From an uncultured Eubacteriales bacterium (GTDB lineage: Bacteria; Bacillota; Clostridia; Oscillospirales; CAG-382), in assembly GCA_900551295.1 (NCBI GenBank), contig URVJ01000019.1, positions 1 to 41,293 on the forward strand: a DNA stretch of 41,293 nt, written 5' to 3'. The position numbers and the translations under genes are program-made. Under the pieces are notes generated by a model that ran no database searches, had not been told where the DNA came from, and was given only the letters and a program-made list of their open reading frames with translations. Position 1 is the first letter of the stretch. Each line of letters starts with the position of its first letter. This document shows positions 22,347-31,300 of the stretch, one piece after another.

Positions 22347-23201
22347 TCAGATAGTGCCTTTGACCGTAAGAATTGCCGTTCCGGGAGTAATGGTGTATAC
22401 TCCTGTTTCGGTATCCTGCGTGAATGTCGCAGCAGGAACGGTAATCTTTCCGGGAACCGTTGCAAATTCTCCGGTCGCGGTGTTGTAGGCATAGTCATCG
22501 CCGAGAGTCCATGCGGTTCCGTTGAAGGTAACGGAAAGTCCGTTAAGAATGGGATTGAATGTGTCGGTTACGGATGCGTTGTCGGCAGCTACCGCTGCGG
22601 TATTGCCGGTATTCTGAATTACAAACGTGTAGGTTACTTCGCCGTTTTCAGTTACGGTAGACGGGCAAAGAGCCTTGCTGATGGTGAGAACAGCCTCGGA
22701 ACTGGCGTTGATTGTTTCGGTCGCGGTTATCGGAGTTGTGATACCGCCGCCTGTCAGCGTTGCCGTGTTTGTAACCGAGCTTTCGGCTGCAAGAGGAGCA
22801 AATTCGTTTAATTTTACCTGGTAGACAATGGTCGCATTACTGTTTGCAGGAACGCTGAAGTCTGAGATTTCAAGCGTGTTGCCTGCTGTAACCGTGGGCG
22901 TTGTCTGTAAGGTGCCGCCGGTATAATATCTCAGAGTTCCCGTGTTGTAAGTCAGCGGAACGTAGATTTTCTCTCCGACGGTATAAGCACCGAGATTGTC
23001 GGTAAGCGTAAGTCCGGTAAACGGCAGAGTTCCGGAATTTACGATGTTGATGACGTAAACCACGTTATCTCCGTCGGTGTAAGTGTCTGCTATCGCAGTC
23101 TTTGTCATTTACAGGACTTCGACAAGCTCGCCGACGGTTATATTTGAATTTGTACTGATTCAGTTGTAGGAAAGAGTAGCCTGATTAAAGAAAGAAGCCA
23201 T
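22347..23201 (-). pseudogene. DUF11-repeat surface protein gene with two nonsense codons
   Basis: From ATG 23201, with AAAGGAG upstream, the frame reads MASFFNQATLSYN, then TGA (codon 14), then a sensible ISTNSNITVGELVEVL, then TAA (codon 31), then 253 open codons from ATG 23108. The N-terminus, including LSYN-G and VGELVEVL, is typical of a family of DUF11 (isopeptide/beta-sandwich) proteins in gut Clostridia. GGA to TGA and TCA to TAA would each need one substitution. The downstream part has two DUF11-like beta domains (repeated VTDTF, TYTFVIQNTGN and VTNTATLTGGG blocks) and a natural C-terminus at 22347. There is no signal peptide or sortase motif. Restart at 23108 could make the domains without the N-terminus, but no ribosome binding site precedes it. 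Confidence 0.75.
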
Positions 23202-23228
23202 GTCGGTACTCCTTTAACTGTTATTTTC

Positions 23229-23250
23229 CGGAGAAGTAATGTCTTCTCCG
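23229..23250. repeat. Perfect 8-bp inverted repeat in the DUF11 leader
   Basis: CGGAGAAG (23229-23236) and CTTCTCCG (23243-23250) flank a 6-base loop, between a minus-strand TATAAT (plus 23256-23261) and the ribosome binding site. It may be a 5' stabilising hairpin or an operator; there is no T run for termination. Confidence 0.5.
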
Positions 23251-23295
23251 TAGGTATTATATGAAAGGGCGCCGGTTTCTGCTTTAATAAATAAG

Positions 23296-23329
23296 AAAAG
23301 TCCCGCATGTTTTTACAGAGTACGGGACT
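23296..23329 (-). terminator. Terminator of the beta-galactosidase gene
   Basis: AGTCCCG (23299-23305) pairs with CGGGACT (23323-23329). On the minus strand it is followed by TTTTC and lies just past the stop at 23351. Confidence 0.75.
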
Positions 23330-23350
23330 AAAATTTAAATTTTTGCTGTA

Positions 23351-26300
23351 TCAGTCAGCATCTTTCGGCATGCAGTCGAAATTCTGAACTATTTTTTCTG
23401 TTTCGGGAGCATGGTATGTGCCGCTGAGTTTTTGTGTTTTGGCGCCGAAATCAAGTCTGCTTAACATGAGTAGTTTTTCGGCGGGAAGGTTGGCGCCGAG
23501 TACAAATGCAAACTCAAACTCATGCGGACGCAATTCGTACATTTCTTCGGGAGTCGGACCGCAGGAATTGTTTCCTAGCCCGCGCATTGCGTAGTCTATG
23601 TACAGATAATTGCTGTCTGACTTTTGAAGTTCGTTTTTGTGTTTAGCCTCAGACAGGTTTTCAAGTGTGAAATCATGGTATGAAAAGATAACGCTGTCGG
23701 AGCCGACGATTCCGAGATTTGTTCCGTCTGCACTGTTTACAGATACAAAACGATTGTCGATGCGTGTGCCGCATTCTTGCGGATATTCGTATTTGAAGTT
23801 GAGTTTGTCAACAGGCAGACTGTAAAGTCCGAACGGTGTTGAGAGCTTTCTGTCGCAGTAGTTTTCGTGTTCGCCTCTGCCGTACCACTGCACTTTGTCA
23901 AATTTTGAGGAAAGCTCGAATACGACGCCTATTCTCAAAAGCGTGGCAGGCAGCTTGCCGTAAGGAACGGCATGAGAGTCGAACAGAATAAGTCCGCTGT
24001 CAAAAACGGTGTATACTATATTCCATTCAAAGCCGCCGTATCTGCCCTGACCGGTGGTTTTTCCGAACACTTTGACTTTGCAACAGTTTTCGCCGCGGCT
24101 TACAGACACAGTTCTCATTTTGAAAGAAAACTGAGGAAGTCTGTAATCAAGCCATGTGTTTGAACTTCTTTTCCAAACGTCGTCATTGTCGGTAGCTGCA
24201 CGGAAAAAGCAGAACTTCATAGGCGCGTCGATTATCGTTCTTTCGGCTTTTACGTATTTGCTTATAACGCCGCCGGTGAAGCTTACCGAAAAGCCGTTGC
24301 CGGATATAACTGCTGTGTCGCCGTCAAAAGAAAGCGACGGTGAACCCGAATGTTTGGGCGTGTACGGCAGTTTTTCGGCGTATACGGGAAGTTCGAGCTG
24401 TCTGTGCGAGATCTCACGATCTCCGTCGTATACGTGAAGGTCGATTCTGTATACCGCACCGTTTACGGGAGTGCCGATTTCAAGATCTATGTCGCGGAGT
24501 GTCTGCGACTGGCGTGCCGGAACGTCGGGCATATTTATCTCGCCCGAACGCAGAATGTTGAAGTCCTCAAGCAAGAACCATTTTAAGGTATACTTTTCAA
24601 GCGAAACAAAATCGTTTGTGTTACGGCAGACAAGACCGGTGCCGTCAAGTGAAAACAGGACGGGGGACAGCACCTCTTTAAGCTCGGAAAGAGCCGGTTT
24701 CGGAGTAAGATCGCTTTGGAGGTATCCGTCAATCGTAAAGTTTTTCCAGTGATTTTTTTCATTTTTGTCAAAATCTCCGCCGTATTTTACAAAAGACTTT
24801 CCGTCCTTGTCCTCGGCATAAAAACCGTGGCTCTTGAATTCCCAAATGTAGCCGCCGCACCATTCTTCGTGCGAATACATATAGTTCCAGTAATCTTCAA
24901 GCACACCCGGAGCATTGCCCATGCCGTGTGCATATTCGGTAAGCATACAAGGTTTTCCGTCGCGCGTAAAGTGCGTCATGGATTCAAGCGTGCAGTAACC
25001 GATCTTTCGGAAATCATCGTTCGCGTTATCCTGCGCTTGGTGTATCGGCAGCTTTTTGGGCTGCGAGCGCAGATATTCTTCGCACTTTGTCAGATTTTTT
25101 CCGCAGCCGCACTCGTTTCCGACAGACCAGATCATAATACACGGCTCGTTTTTGTCATTCTCATACATGGCTTTTGTTCTGTAAAGAAAGGCGTACTCCC
25201 AGTAGTCGGATTTTGCGAGTGTGCCCTGATCTCCTGTAGCTTGTGCACCGTGCGACTCTATGTCAGCCTCGTCCATAATGTAAAGTCCGTAAATTGCGCA
25301 AAGCTCGTAGAATGCAGGATCGTTTGTGTAGTGCGAACACCTTATTGCGTTGACGTTGGAAGATTTTAAAATCTCAATTTCCTTTGTCATTTGATCAAGA
25401 CTCACGCCTCTGCCGTTTTTCATGTTGTATTCATGGCGGTTAACGCCTTTAAGCATGATCGGCTTTTCATTGACAAGCAGCTTGTTGCCCTCTGTGCGGC
25501 ATTGCATAAGCCCGGTTTTCTTGGAATGTACTTCAAGCAGATTTCCGTTGTCGTAAAGCTCTATGTAAACGTCGTAGAGATTCGGTTCTTCGGCGTTCCA
25601 GAGTTTCGGAGAGTCAACTTTTACCGTGAAATGTGCTTTTCCGTCAGTAAGCGAAGAAACAAGTTCCTTTCCGTCGGCAAAGAATTTTACCTGCGTGCCG
25701 TCCGCGGCATTTTCAACGCTTATGTCGGCATATATGGTTTCAAGGTCGGTATATATGTGAAAATCATTTACCGTGGTTTTCGCGGTATTTATAAGATATA
25801 CGTCGCGGAAAATTCCGTTGGCAAGCAGCATGTCCTGATTTTCGAGATAGCTTGCGTCGCTCCAGGTGTAGACTTTGATTGCAAGTTTGTTTACGCCTAT
25901 ACAAAGAAGATCTGTTACGTCAAATTCCGCAGCGTTGCGGCTGCCCTTTGCAAAACCTGCAAATTTTCCGTTTACGTATACGAAAAACGCATTGTCAACA
26001 CCCGAAAAATGAAGTATGCTTTTTTCCGGACGGCGCGAGATGACAAACTCCTTGCGGTATATTCCTACGGGATTGTTGCAGGATATGTACGGCGGATCAA
26101 ACGCAAAATGATATTCAACATTCGGATAAGTGCAGTTTCCGTAGCCGCGGTACTGCCACATTGACGGGACGTCTATTTTTTTCCAGAAATAATCTTCGCA
26201 GTCGTTTTCAAAATATACATTGCTGTCAATATCGCAGGGAAGATACATGAATTTGTATTCTCCGCAGAGATTTTGAATCATATCGGATTCATATTTGTTG

Positions 26301-26446
26301 CGGTAATAGATTCCGCGCTTTTTCGAGGGGATAAGGTTGGCTCTTGGGTCAAGACGGTTTACGCCGTAGCAACACGGATTTTCAATCAACTTTTCATGTT
26401 CGTTTCTTTTAAGAACATATTCGATGCCGTTATTTATAAATTCCAT
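23351..26446 (-). CDS. lacZ: Beta-galactosidase, GH2 family (LacZ type)
   Basis: This 1031-residue GH2 enzyme matches E. coli LacZ in length (1024) and domain order: jelly-roll sugar-binding domain (about 60-220), two immunoglobulin-like domains, a TIM barrel (about 325-625) and a C-terminal beta-galactosidase small-chain domain. The acid/base Glu445 is in WSVGNECG and the nucleophile Glu504 in LTEYAHGMG. Other family blocks are LKGVNRHEYN, AIRCSHYTNDP and GGYIWEF. It hydrolyses terminal beta-galactosides such as lactose. There is no signal peptide, so it is cytoplasmic and needs an imported sugar, but no transporter is adjacent. GGAG precedes ATG 26446. It is a single-gene transcript with its own promoter and terminator. 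Substrates other than lactose are possible. Confidence 0.93.
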   Translation of the reverse strand: MEFINNGIEYVLKRNEHEKLIENPCCYGVNRLDPRANLIPSKKRGIYYRNKYESDMIQNLCGEYKFMYLPCDIDSNVYFENDCEDYFWKKIDVPSMWQYRGYGNCTYPNVEYHFAFDPPYISCNNPVGIYRKEFVISRRPEKSILHFSGVDNAFFVYVNGKFAGFAKGSRNAAEFDVTDLLCIGVNKLAIKVYTWSDASYLENQDMLLANGIFRDVYLINTAKTTVNDFHIYTDLETIYADISVENAADGTQVKFFADGKELVSSLTDGKAHFTVKVDSPKLWNAEEPNLYDVYIELYDNGNLLEVHSKKTGLMQCRTEGNKLLVNEKPIMLKGVNRHEYNMKNGRGVSLDQMTKEIEILKSSNVNAIRCSHYTNDPAFYELCAIYGLYIMDEADIESHGAQATGDQGTLAKSDYWEYAFLYRTKAMYENDKNEPCIMIWSVGNECGCGKNLTKCEEYLRSQPKKLPIHQAQDNANDDFRKIGYCTLESMTHFTRDGKPCMLTEYAHGMGNAPGVLEDYWNYMYSHEEWCGGYIWEFKSHGFYAEDKDGKSFVKYGGDFDKNEKNHWKNFTIDGYLQSDLTPKPALSELKEVLSPVLFSLDGTGLVCRNTNDFVSLEKYTLKWFLLEDFNILRSGEINMPDVPARQSQTLRDIDLEIGTPVNGAVYRIDLHVYDGDREISHRQLELPVYAEKLPYTPKHSGSPSLSFDGDTAVISGNGFSVSFTGGVISKYVKAERTIIDAPMKFCFFRAATDNDDVWKRSSNTWLDYRLPQFSFKMRTVSVSRGENCCKVKVFGKTTGQGRYGGFEWNIVYTVFDSGLILFDSHAVPYGKLPATLLRIGVVFELSSKFDKVQWYGRGEHENYCDRKLSTPFGLYSLPVDKLNFKYEYPQECGTRIDNRFVSVNSADGTNLGIVGSDSVIFSYHDFTLENLSEAKHKNELQKSDSNYLYIDYAMRGLGNNSCGPTPEEMYELRPHEFEFAFVLGANLPAEKLLMLSRLDFGAKTQKLSGTYHAPETEKIVQNFDCMPKDAD

Positions 26447-26508
26447 TTTTGTTCTCCGTTCGTATTTTCAGATTAATAAATGTGATGTCGCTATTTTTAT
26501 TCCAAATA

Positions 26509-26537
26509 ATTTTAATATAAAAACAGCCGTTTGTCAA
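26509..26537 (-). promoter_or_regulatory. Promoter of lacZ
   Basis: Minus strand: TTGACA (plus 26532-26537), 17-bp spacer, TAAAAT (plus 26509-26514). Confidence 0.85.
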
Positions 26538-26584
26538 TGGAATTATGGGATTAATAATATGGAGTAATCGTACATATTGACAAC

Positions 26585-26610
26585 AAAAAAGCGTGCCGCA
26601 AAGGACACGC
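26585..26610 (-). terminator. Terminator of the dut operon
   Basis: GCGTGCC (26591-26597) pairs with GACACGC (26604-26610), 7 bp with one wobble. On the minus strand a run of six T follows. Confidence 0.85.
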
Positions 26611-26637
26611 AAAAGTGCATTGTGAGTAACCTGAATT

Positions 26638-27084
26638 TTACTTTGTGCCGGTCGAGCCGAAACCGCCCGACGCGCGAACCGTCTCCGAAAGTTCTTCGCA
26701 CTCGATAAAGTTCGCCGCGGCAAAGGGCATTATAACAAGCTGAGCGATTCTTTCGCCGTTTGAAACAACAGCTTCTTTGTTGGAATGATTGTGCAGCGCG
26801 ACCATGATTTCTCCGCGGTAATCTGCGTCAACAACGCCTACTTTGTTTGCCGGCGCAAGACCTTTCTTTGAGGCAAGACCGCTGCGCGCAAAGATAAATC
26901 CGCCGAATCCTTCGGGAATTTCCATAGCGATTCCTGTGTGGATAAGTATCGTCTGATTCGGCTGTATTGTCAGCGTTTCGCTGTCGATAAGAGCATACAG
27001 GTCGGCGCCTGCGGAAAATTCGGAGCCGTAAGTCGGTATCACGGCACGCTCATCGAGTTTTTTTATTCTAACATCTTTTTTCAT
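26638..27084 (-). CDS. dut: Deoxyuridine triphosphate nucleotidohydrolase
   Basis: This 148-residue trimeric dUTPase has all five motifs: SAGADLYA, ARSGLASKKGL, GVVDADYRGEI (with the catalytic Asp and conserved Tyr), RIAQLVIMP and the C-terminal RASGGFGSTG arm. It hydrolyses dUTP to dUMP and pyrophosphate, keeping uracil out of DNA. GGAG precedes ATG 27084. It lies 20 bp after the MBL-fold hydrolase gene and is co-transcribed with it. A uracil-DNA glycosylase is encoded separately at 36879. The chromosomal setting argues for the housekeeping gene rather than a phage copy. Confidence 0.95.
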   Translation of the reverse strand: MKKDVRIKKLDERAVIPTYGSEFSAGADLYALIDSETLTIQPNQTILIHTGIAMEIPEGFGGFIFARSGLASKKGLAPANKVGVVDADYRGEIMVALHNHSNKEAVVSNGERIAQLVIMPFAAANFIECEELSETVRASGGFGSTGTK

Positions 27085-27104
27085 TGTTTTTCTCCGTTCA
27101 AAAT

Positions 27105-27935
27105 TTAAAATTCGACCTCAAGACCGTCGTACGAAACACCGAACCCTTGTTTTTCGGCAATCGGAACAAGCTCGTCATAAGTGACACCGTCGTTGTGCGA
27201 GAAGTGGTGCAGATAAAATACAGTATCTTTGTCCGCACAGCCAAGCTCACGGAGCTTATCCGCGGTTTTCACGCACAGTTCAAGATTCATGTGGCAGCCG
27301 CAGTCGGGCTTTACGCCGCAGGTGCAGTCAAGGCTCACAAAATCGAATTTCGGCTTGTTGTTTTCAATATATTCCCATGTTTTGTCGGTAAACCAGCCTG
27401 TGTCGTTTCCGTACAGCATACGTTTATCGCCGTCGGATATGTCGTATATGACGGGGGATACGGAAAAGTCGTGATTTGCGCAGTAGGGAATGACCGTCAT
27501 GCCGTCAATTTCATACTTTTCATACGGCATAACCTCGTGAAGAATCCAGCGTCCCTGTGATATCATGTTATTCTTCTGAAGCATATACGCGATGTCGTCT
27601 ATTGTGGGCTGTGTGCCGTAAATGTGCAGCGGTTTTCTGTCGTCGGGATATGCATATGTCTTTGCAAGGTTGAAAAAATCGCTGGTGCGCAGATGATCCG
27701 AGTGCTTGTGGGTAATTATTATGTTTTGAATTTTGTGCAGTTCAAGTCCGAAATTAAAAACATGGTACAGTGTGTCCGGGGGGAAATCAATAAGCAGTTT
27801 CCCGTTTACAAGCGCCTGGGATCTCGAACGAAAATTGCGTCCGCCGTATTTTCTCGACTTTTGGCAGGTTTCGCATTCGCAGAAAAGTCCGGGAACGCCT
27901 TCCGCAGCTGCCGTTCCGTAGTATTTGAGTTTCAT
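27105..27935 (-). CDS. MBL-fold metallohydrolase, PhnP-like
   Basis: This 276-residue metallo-beta-lactamase-fold protein starts at ATG 27935, set by GGAGG on the minus strand; longer frames extend into the promoter region. The metal-binding motif THKHSDHLR (about 82-90) is clear. The N-terminal Cys cluster (FCECETC) resembles the zinc-binding Cys of PhnP, a phosphoribosyl cyclic phosphodiesterase, and further Cys occur in DCTCGVKPDCGC. Later blocks (GNDTGWF, HHFSHNDG) complete the site. Substrates in this family are cyclic phosphodiesters or lactones; the exact one is unknown. It is first gene of a two-gene operon with dut. Confidence 0.85.
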   Translation of the reverse strand: MKLKYYGTAAAEGVPGLFCECETCQKSRKYGGRNFRSRSQALVNGKLLIDFPPDTLYHVFNFGLELHKIQNIIITHKHSDHLRTSDFFNLAKTYAYPDDRKPLHIYGTQPTIDDIAYMLQKNNMISQGRWILHEVMPYEKYEIDGMTVIPYCANHDFSVSPVIYDISDGDKRMLYGNDTGWFTDKTWEYIENNKPKFDFVSLDCTCGVKPDCGCHMNLELCVKTADKLRELGCADKDTVFYLHHFSHNDGVTYDELVPIAEKQGFGVSYDGLEVEF

Positions 27936-28046
27936 TATGCAGCCTCCGTTCAAAAAATATATCATAATTATACACTTCTTTATTGAACTTTTCTTTAAGA
28001 TGTTATTTGTGATTTGAAAACAAAAAACTTTTGAACGGTTTGCTTT

Positions 28047-28076
28047 ATTGTACCCTAATTGATAAAAAGAGCACAA
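28047..28076 (-). promoter_or_regulatory. Possible promoter of the MBL hydrolase-dut operon
   Basis: Minus strand: TTGTGC (plus 28071-28076), 18-bp spacer, TACAAT (plus 28047-28052). Confidence 0.55.
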
Positions 28077-28165
28077 TCGTCAAATTTCTGCCGTCTATTG
28101 TTACAAAAATATTATTCACATTTTGTGCGTTGTTTATAAAAATTTAAGGTAATTTAAAAACAATA

Positions 28166-28194
28166 TTGACAAAAGTAACGTAAAGTTTTATAAT
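28166..28194 (+). promoter_or_regulatory. Consensus promoter of the giant secreted protein gene
   Basis: TTGACA (28166-28171), 17-bp spacer, TATAAT (28189-28194). The start near 28201 leaves a leader of about 160 nt. Confidence 0.9.
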
Positions 28195-28245
28195 GTCGGT
28201 GTAGAAAAATATGGATATTTTAACAGAAAGGAGCGTAGCATTACA

Positions 28246-28347
28246 ATGGATAAACGACGTAGCGGATTTTGTTTTTCCCGAAGCATTTCCGAATCCCACA
28301 CGTCCGGATTCCTTTTTAGCATTTCCAAAAATTTCCAAAATACTTAA
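28246..28347 (+). CDS. Possible 33-residue leader peptide
   Basis: ATG 28246 follows AAAGGAG (28227-28233) at a rather long 12-base distance and runs to TAA 28345-28347, 15 bp before the big gene. The product starts MDKRRSGF and is rich in Ser and Phe. It sits in the leader of a highly consensus promoter. It could be a leader peptide or only an untranslated leader; nothing resembles a known attenuator. Confidence 0.3.
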   Translation: MDKRRSGFCFSRSISESHTSGFLFSISKNFQNT

Positions 28348-28362
28348 TAGGAGAGAAAGAAC

Positions 28363-31300
28363 ATGAAAAAGTTTTTAAGCTTAGCATTATGTCTTGCTAT
28401 GCTCTTTTCTTGCTTTGCTTACGCTGCTCCGGCTACCGAATATGCCGAGAGTGCAGATGAAGCGGCAGAGAGCGCATTACCCGAAGAAACCGCAGCCGCA
28501 GAGCTTACTGCCGAATTGCCCGACGGCGTTGAGGCAACCGATCCTGATTACGGAACGCTCATAGTTTGCGAAAATTTTGAGTCGTATGGCGTAGATTCAT
28601 ATCTTTTGAATGGATCTGCAACGACACAATATCCCGTTCCGCAGTGGATAAACTCGGAATTTTTTGGCGACTTTGGCTCGAGAATTTATCTTAATGAATC
28701 GACCGGTTTCGGATCGTCTGCTGTTGCTCAGGTTTTAAGCGACGGCAGCAATAGATATTTAAAAGTATATAACGGTACAACAACCGGAAGTGCCGTAACT
28801 TTGCTCAGATTCCAGAATGTGAATTCTCCTGACGGCTGGGCTACAAATCAGCAGTTAACCGCCAAGGGTACATACACTGTTGTTGCCGATTTCAAGATCC
28901 CCGAAGACGGCGGCGAGGCTGTTACAACATTCAGAAACCGTATTTTTTATAATGCAAACACAAAGGATATAACAAAACAGGCAGATGTTGCTTCAGAGTA
29001 TACAGCCGGTGAATGGTATACAAATACTGTACAGCTGACGCTTGACGGCACAACCGTTCAGAACATCACTTCGTTCGGCGTTCAGTCAAACAGCACCTGT
29101 GCTGATACAAATGCATCCGGTGTTCTTCAGAGCGCTGTATGCATTGATAATATTAAAATTTATTACAAGCTCTATCCCACAATTACGTTTGATGCAAACG
29201 GTATAGATGCGACAGTACCCGAAGCAGCAACTGCAAAGTCGTTTGACCTTACTTCGCTCAAGGCTGAACCTGCCGATAGCGATGCATATTTCTTCCTCGG
29301 CTGGTCTGAAACAAAAGACGGCGAGACGATTTATGATACTGCTTATGCGCCGACTGAAGATAAGACGCTTTATGCAAAATGGCTTCCTTTGTATGATGAG
29401 AATTACGGCGAACTTCTGCTGTTCAATGACTTCCAGAGCCAGACCGTCGGAAAGACCGTAAGCAATACTTTCACATACAACAAGACATCTGTAAATCCGA
29501 CATTCGGAGCTGATACTGGCGGTTCAACAAGAGTAATTGCAGAAATGAACGGTTCAAAAATGGTTAAAGTAGGTGCTCCCGCAACCAATAATTACAGATT
29601 TGCAATGATGACGCTTAACTTTAACAAAGATGCAGCTTTGGCAGATGAGTACCTTTCATCGGCAGGAGATACATATAACGTAGTTGCCGATTACTATGTT
29701 CCTTCTGAAGTCAATCCTGTTTTTTCGAGATTGTATGCAACTATTCAGGCAGGCAATACATCGCACGGCGGAAATGTTCAGACCGATTTTAATACATCGA
29801 CTGATGTAAATAAGCTTTTGACAAGAAGAGCGCAGGTTACTCTTAAAGATGGAGAATGGTATGCAAAGTCATATTTCCTGTCAAATGCAAGTGTTGACGT
29901 TACCGCAGATAATTGCGCAAATATGACCTATTATATTGACAATATCAGAATATACAGATATCATGGTTTTACCGTTACATTTGACGCTAACGGCGAAAGC
30001 GCGACGGTTCCTGCAAGTGTTGCTGTTGGAAACGGCAATGATTTGATCTTGAAGTCTTATGCTCCGAGTAACTATTCCGCCGAAAGAACATTCAAAGGCT
30101 GGTCGCTTACGCCTGACGGAGAGGTCCTTTCCGGATCGCTGAAGATTACGTCTGATATAACGCTCTATGCAATTTTCGGCGATACGCAGCCGCAGCCGCA
30201 TCCCGGTTACAGCGTTACATTCAATAACAGCGGAGCATTTTCAAAGTATTTTAACAATCCGAACTCTTCTAATGACGGCGCAAGTCCTCGGGGAGAAGTA
30301 ACTGCCTCTTACGTTAACGAAAACGGCGGTTTCGAGCGTTTCACGTTTAAAAGTGTGTCCGGCGCTGCGAACTCTTATGTAGGCGACCCGAAAATGGAAG
30401 CCAAGAACTTTGCGACACCTCTTTACACAAAGAATATAAAGGGTATTTCCGTAAAGTACAGATTCAGCAAAATCCCCGATGATATTAAGGAACGTTCCGT
30501 ACCGATGTCATTCTTCCTTAAGGTGAATGACCCTGCGGCTTATAGAGCCGACGGAACTCTTGCTTATCCGGACATCACCCAGGGAACCTACGTATATTCC
30601 GCCGAACTGAAATTTGCCGATAATGAATGGCACACTGCATATATTGACCTTGCCGGCAAGAACGATTACCGTGTGAAGAATGTTACTTACAAGTGGTCTG
30701 ATTTTGACCGTATGCAGAATTTCAGATTTGATATTCTTAACTGGGCATATGACGGACTTGTAATGGATGTTGCGGGCATTGATTTTGTACTTTCCGATGA
30801 CGTAACTCTTGACGTTAACAAGGCTGTCCTTACTTCCGCAAACGGTGCTGACGCTGCGGATTACAGAAACGGCGTTCTCAACGTAACTTACGAATCAGAT
30901 CCCGGTTATACCGCAGACGAATTTTATGCGGCAGCAATTACGGACGCTGCAAATGTATTCAGCGGAACCGATAATGTTGAAAAGATTGCAAACACTGACG
31001 GCAGCGTTACTTACAGAATGTACGCCGTTAAATCCCTTATCGGACAGACTGTTTATGTAAAATCCGCTTTGAAAGAGGAAGTCGGTTCAATAACCGGTTC
31101 TCTCGGAACAGCTGTTGAATATAAAGCTGCGACGTTTGACGACGGTGAAAACATCATTCCTAACGGTGATTTCTCCAACAAGTTCTATAACATATGGTCT
31201 CTTTCCGAGGGAACTACTTCTATCGAAAACGGTTCTCTTAAGGCTGTAATAGGCAAGAAAGGCAATCAGTGGAGAGCATTGAACACTTCAAACATTATGT

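Noticed and set aside
24716..26164. Two long plus-strand frames (217 and 257 codons) opposite lacZ
   Set aside because: Antisense to the GH2 enzyme; hydrophobic and Val/Phe-rich pattern arises from its codon use, and no start signals are present.
27936..28076. 47-residue N-terminal extension of the MBL hydrolase
   Set aside because: Covers the promoter region; ATG 27935 has GGAGG and begins exactly where the family begins.
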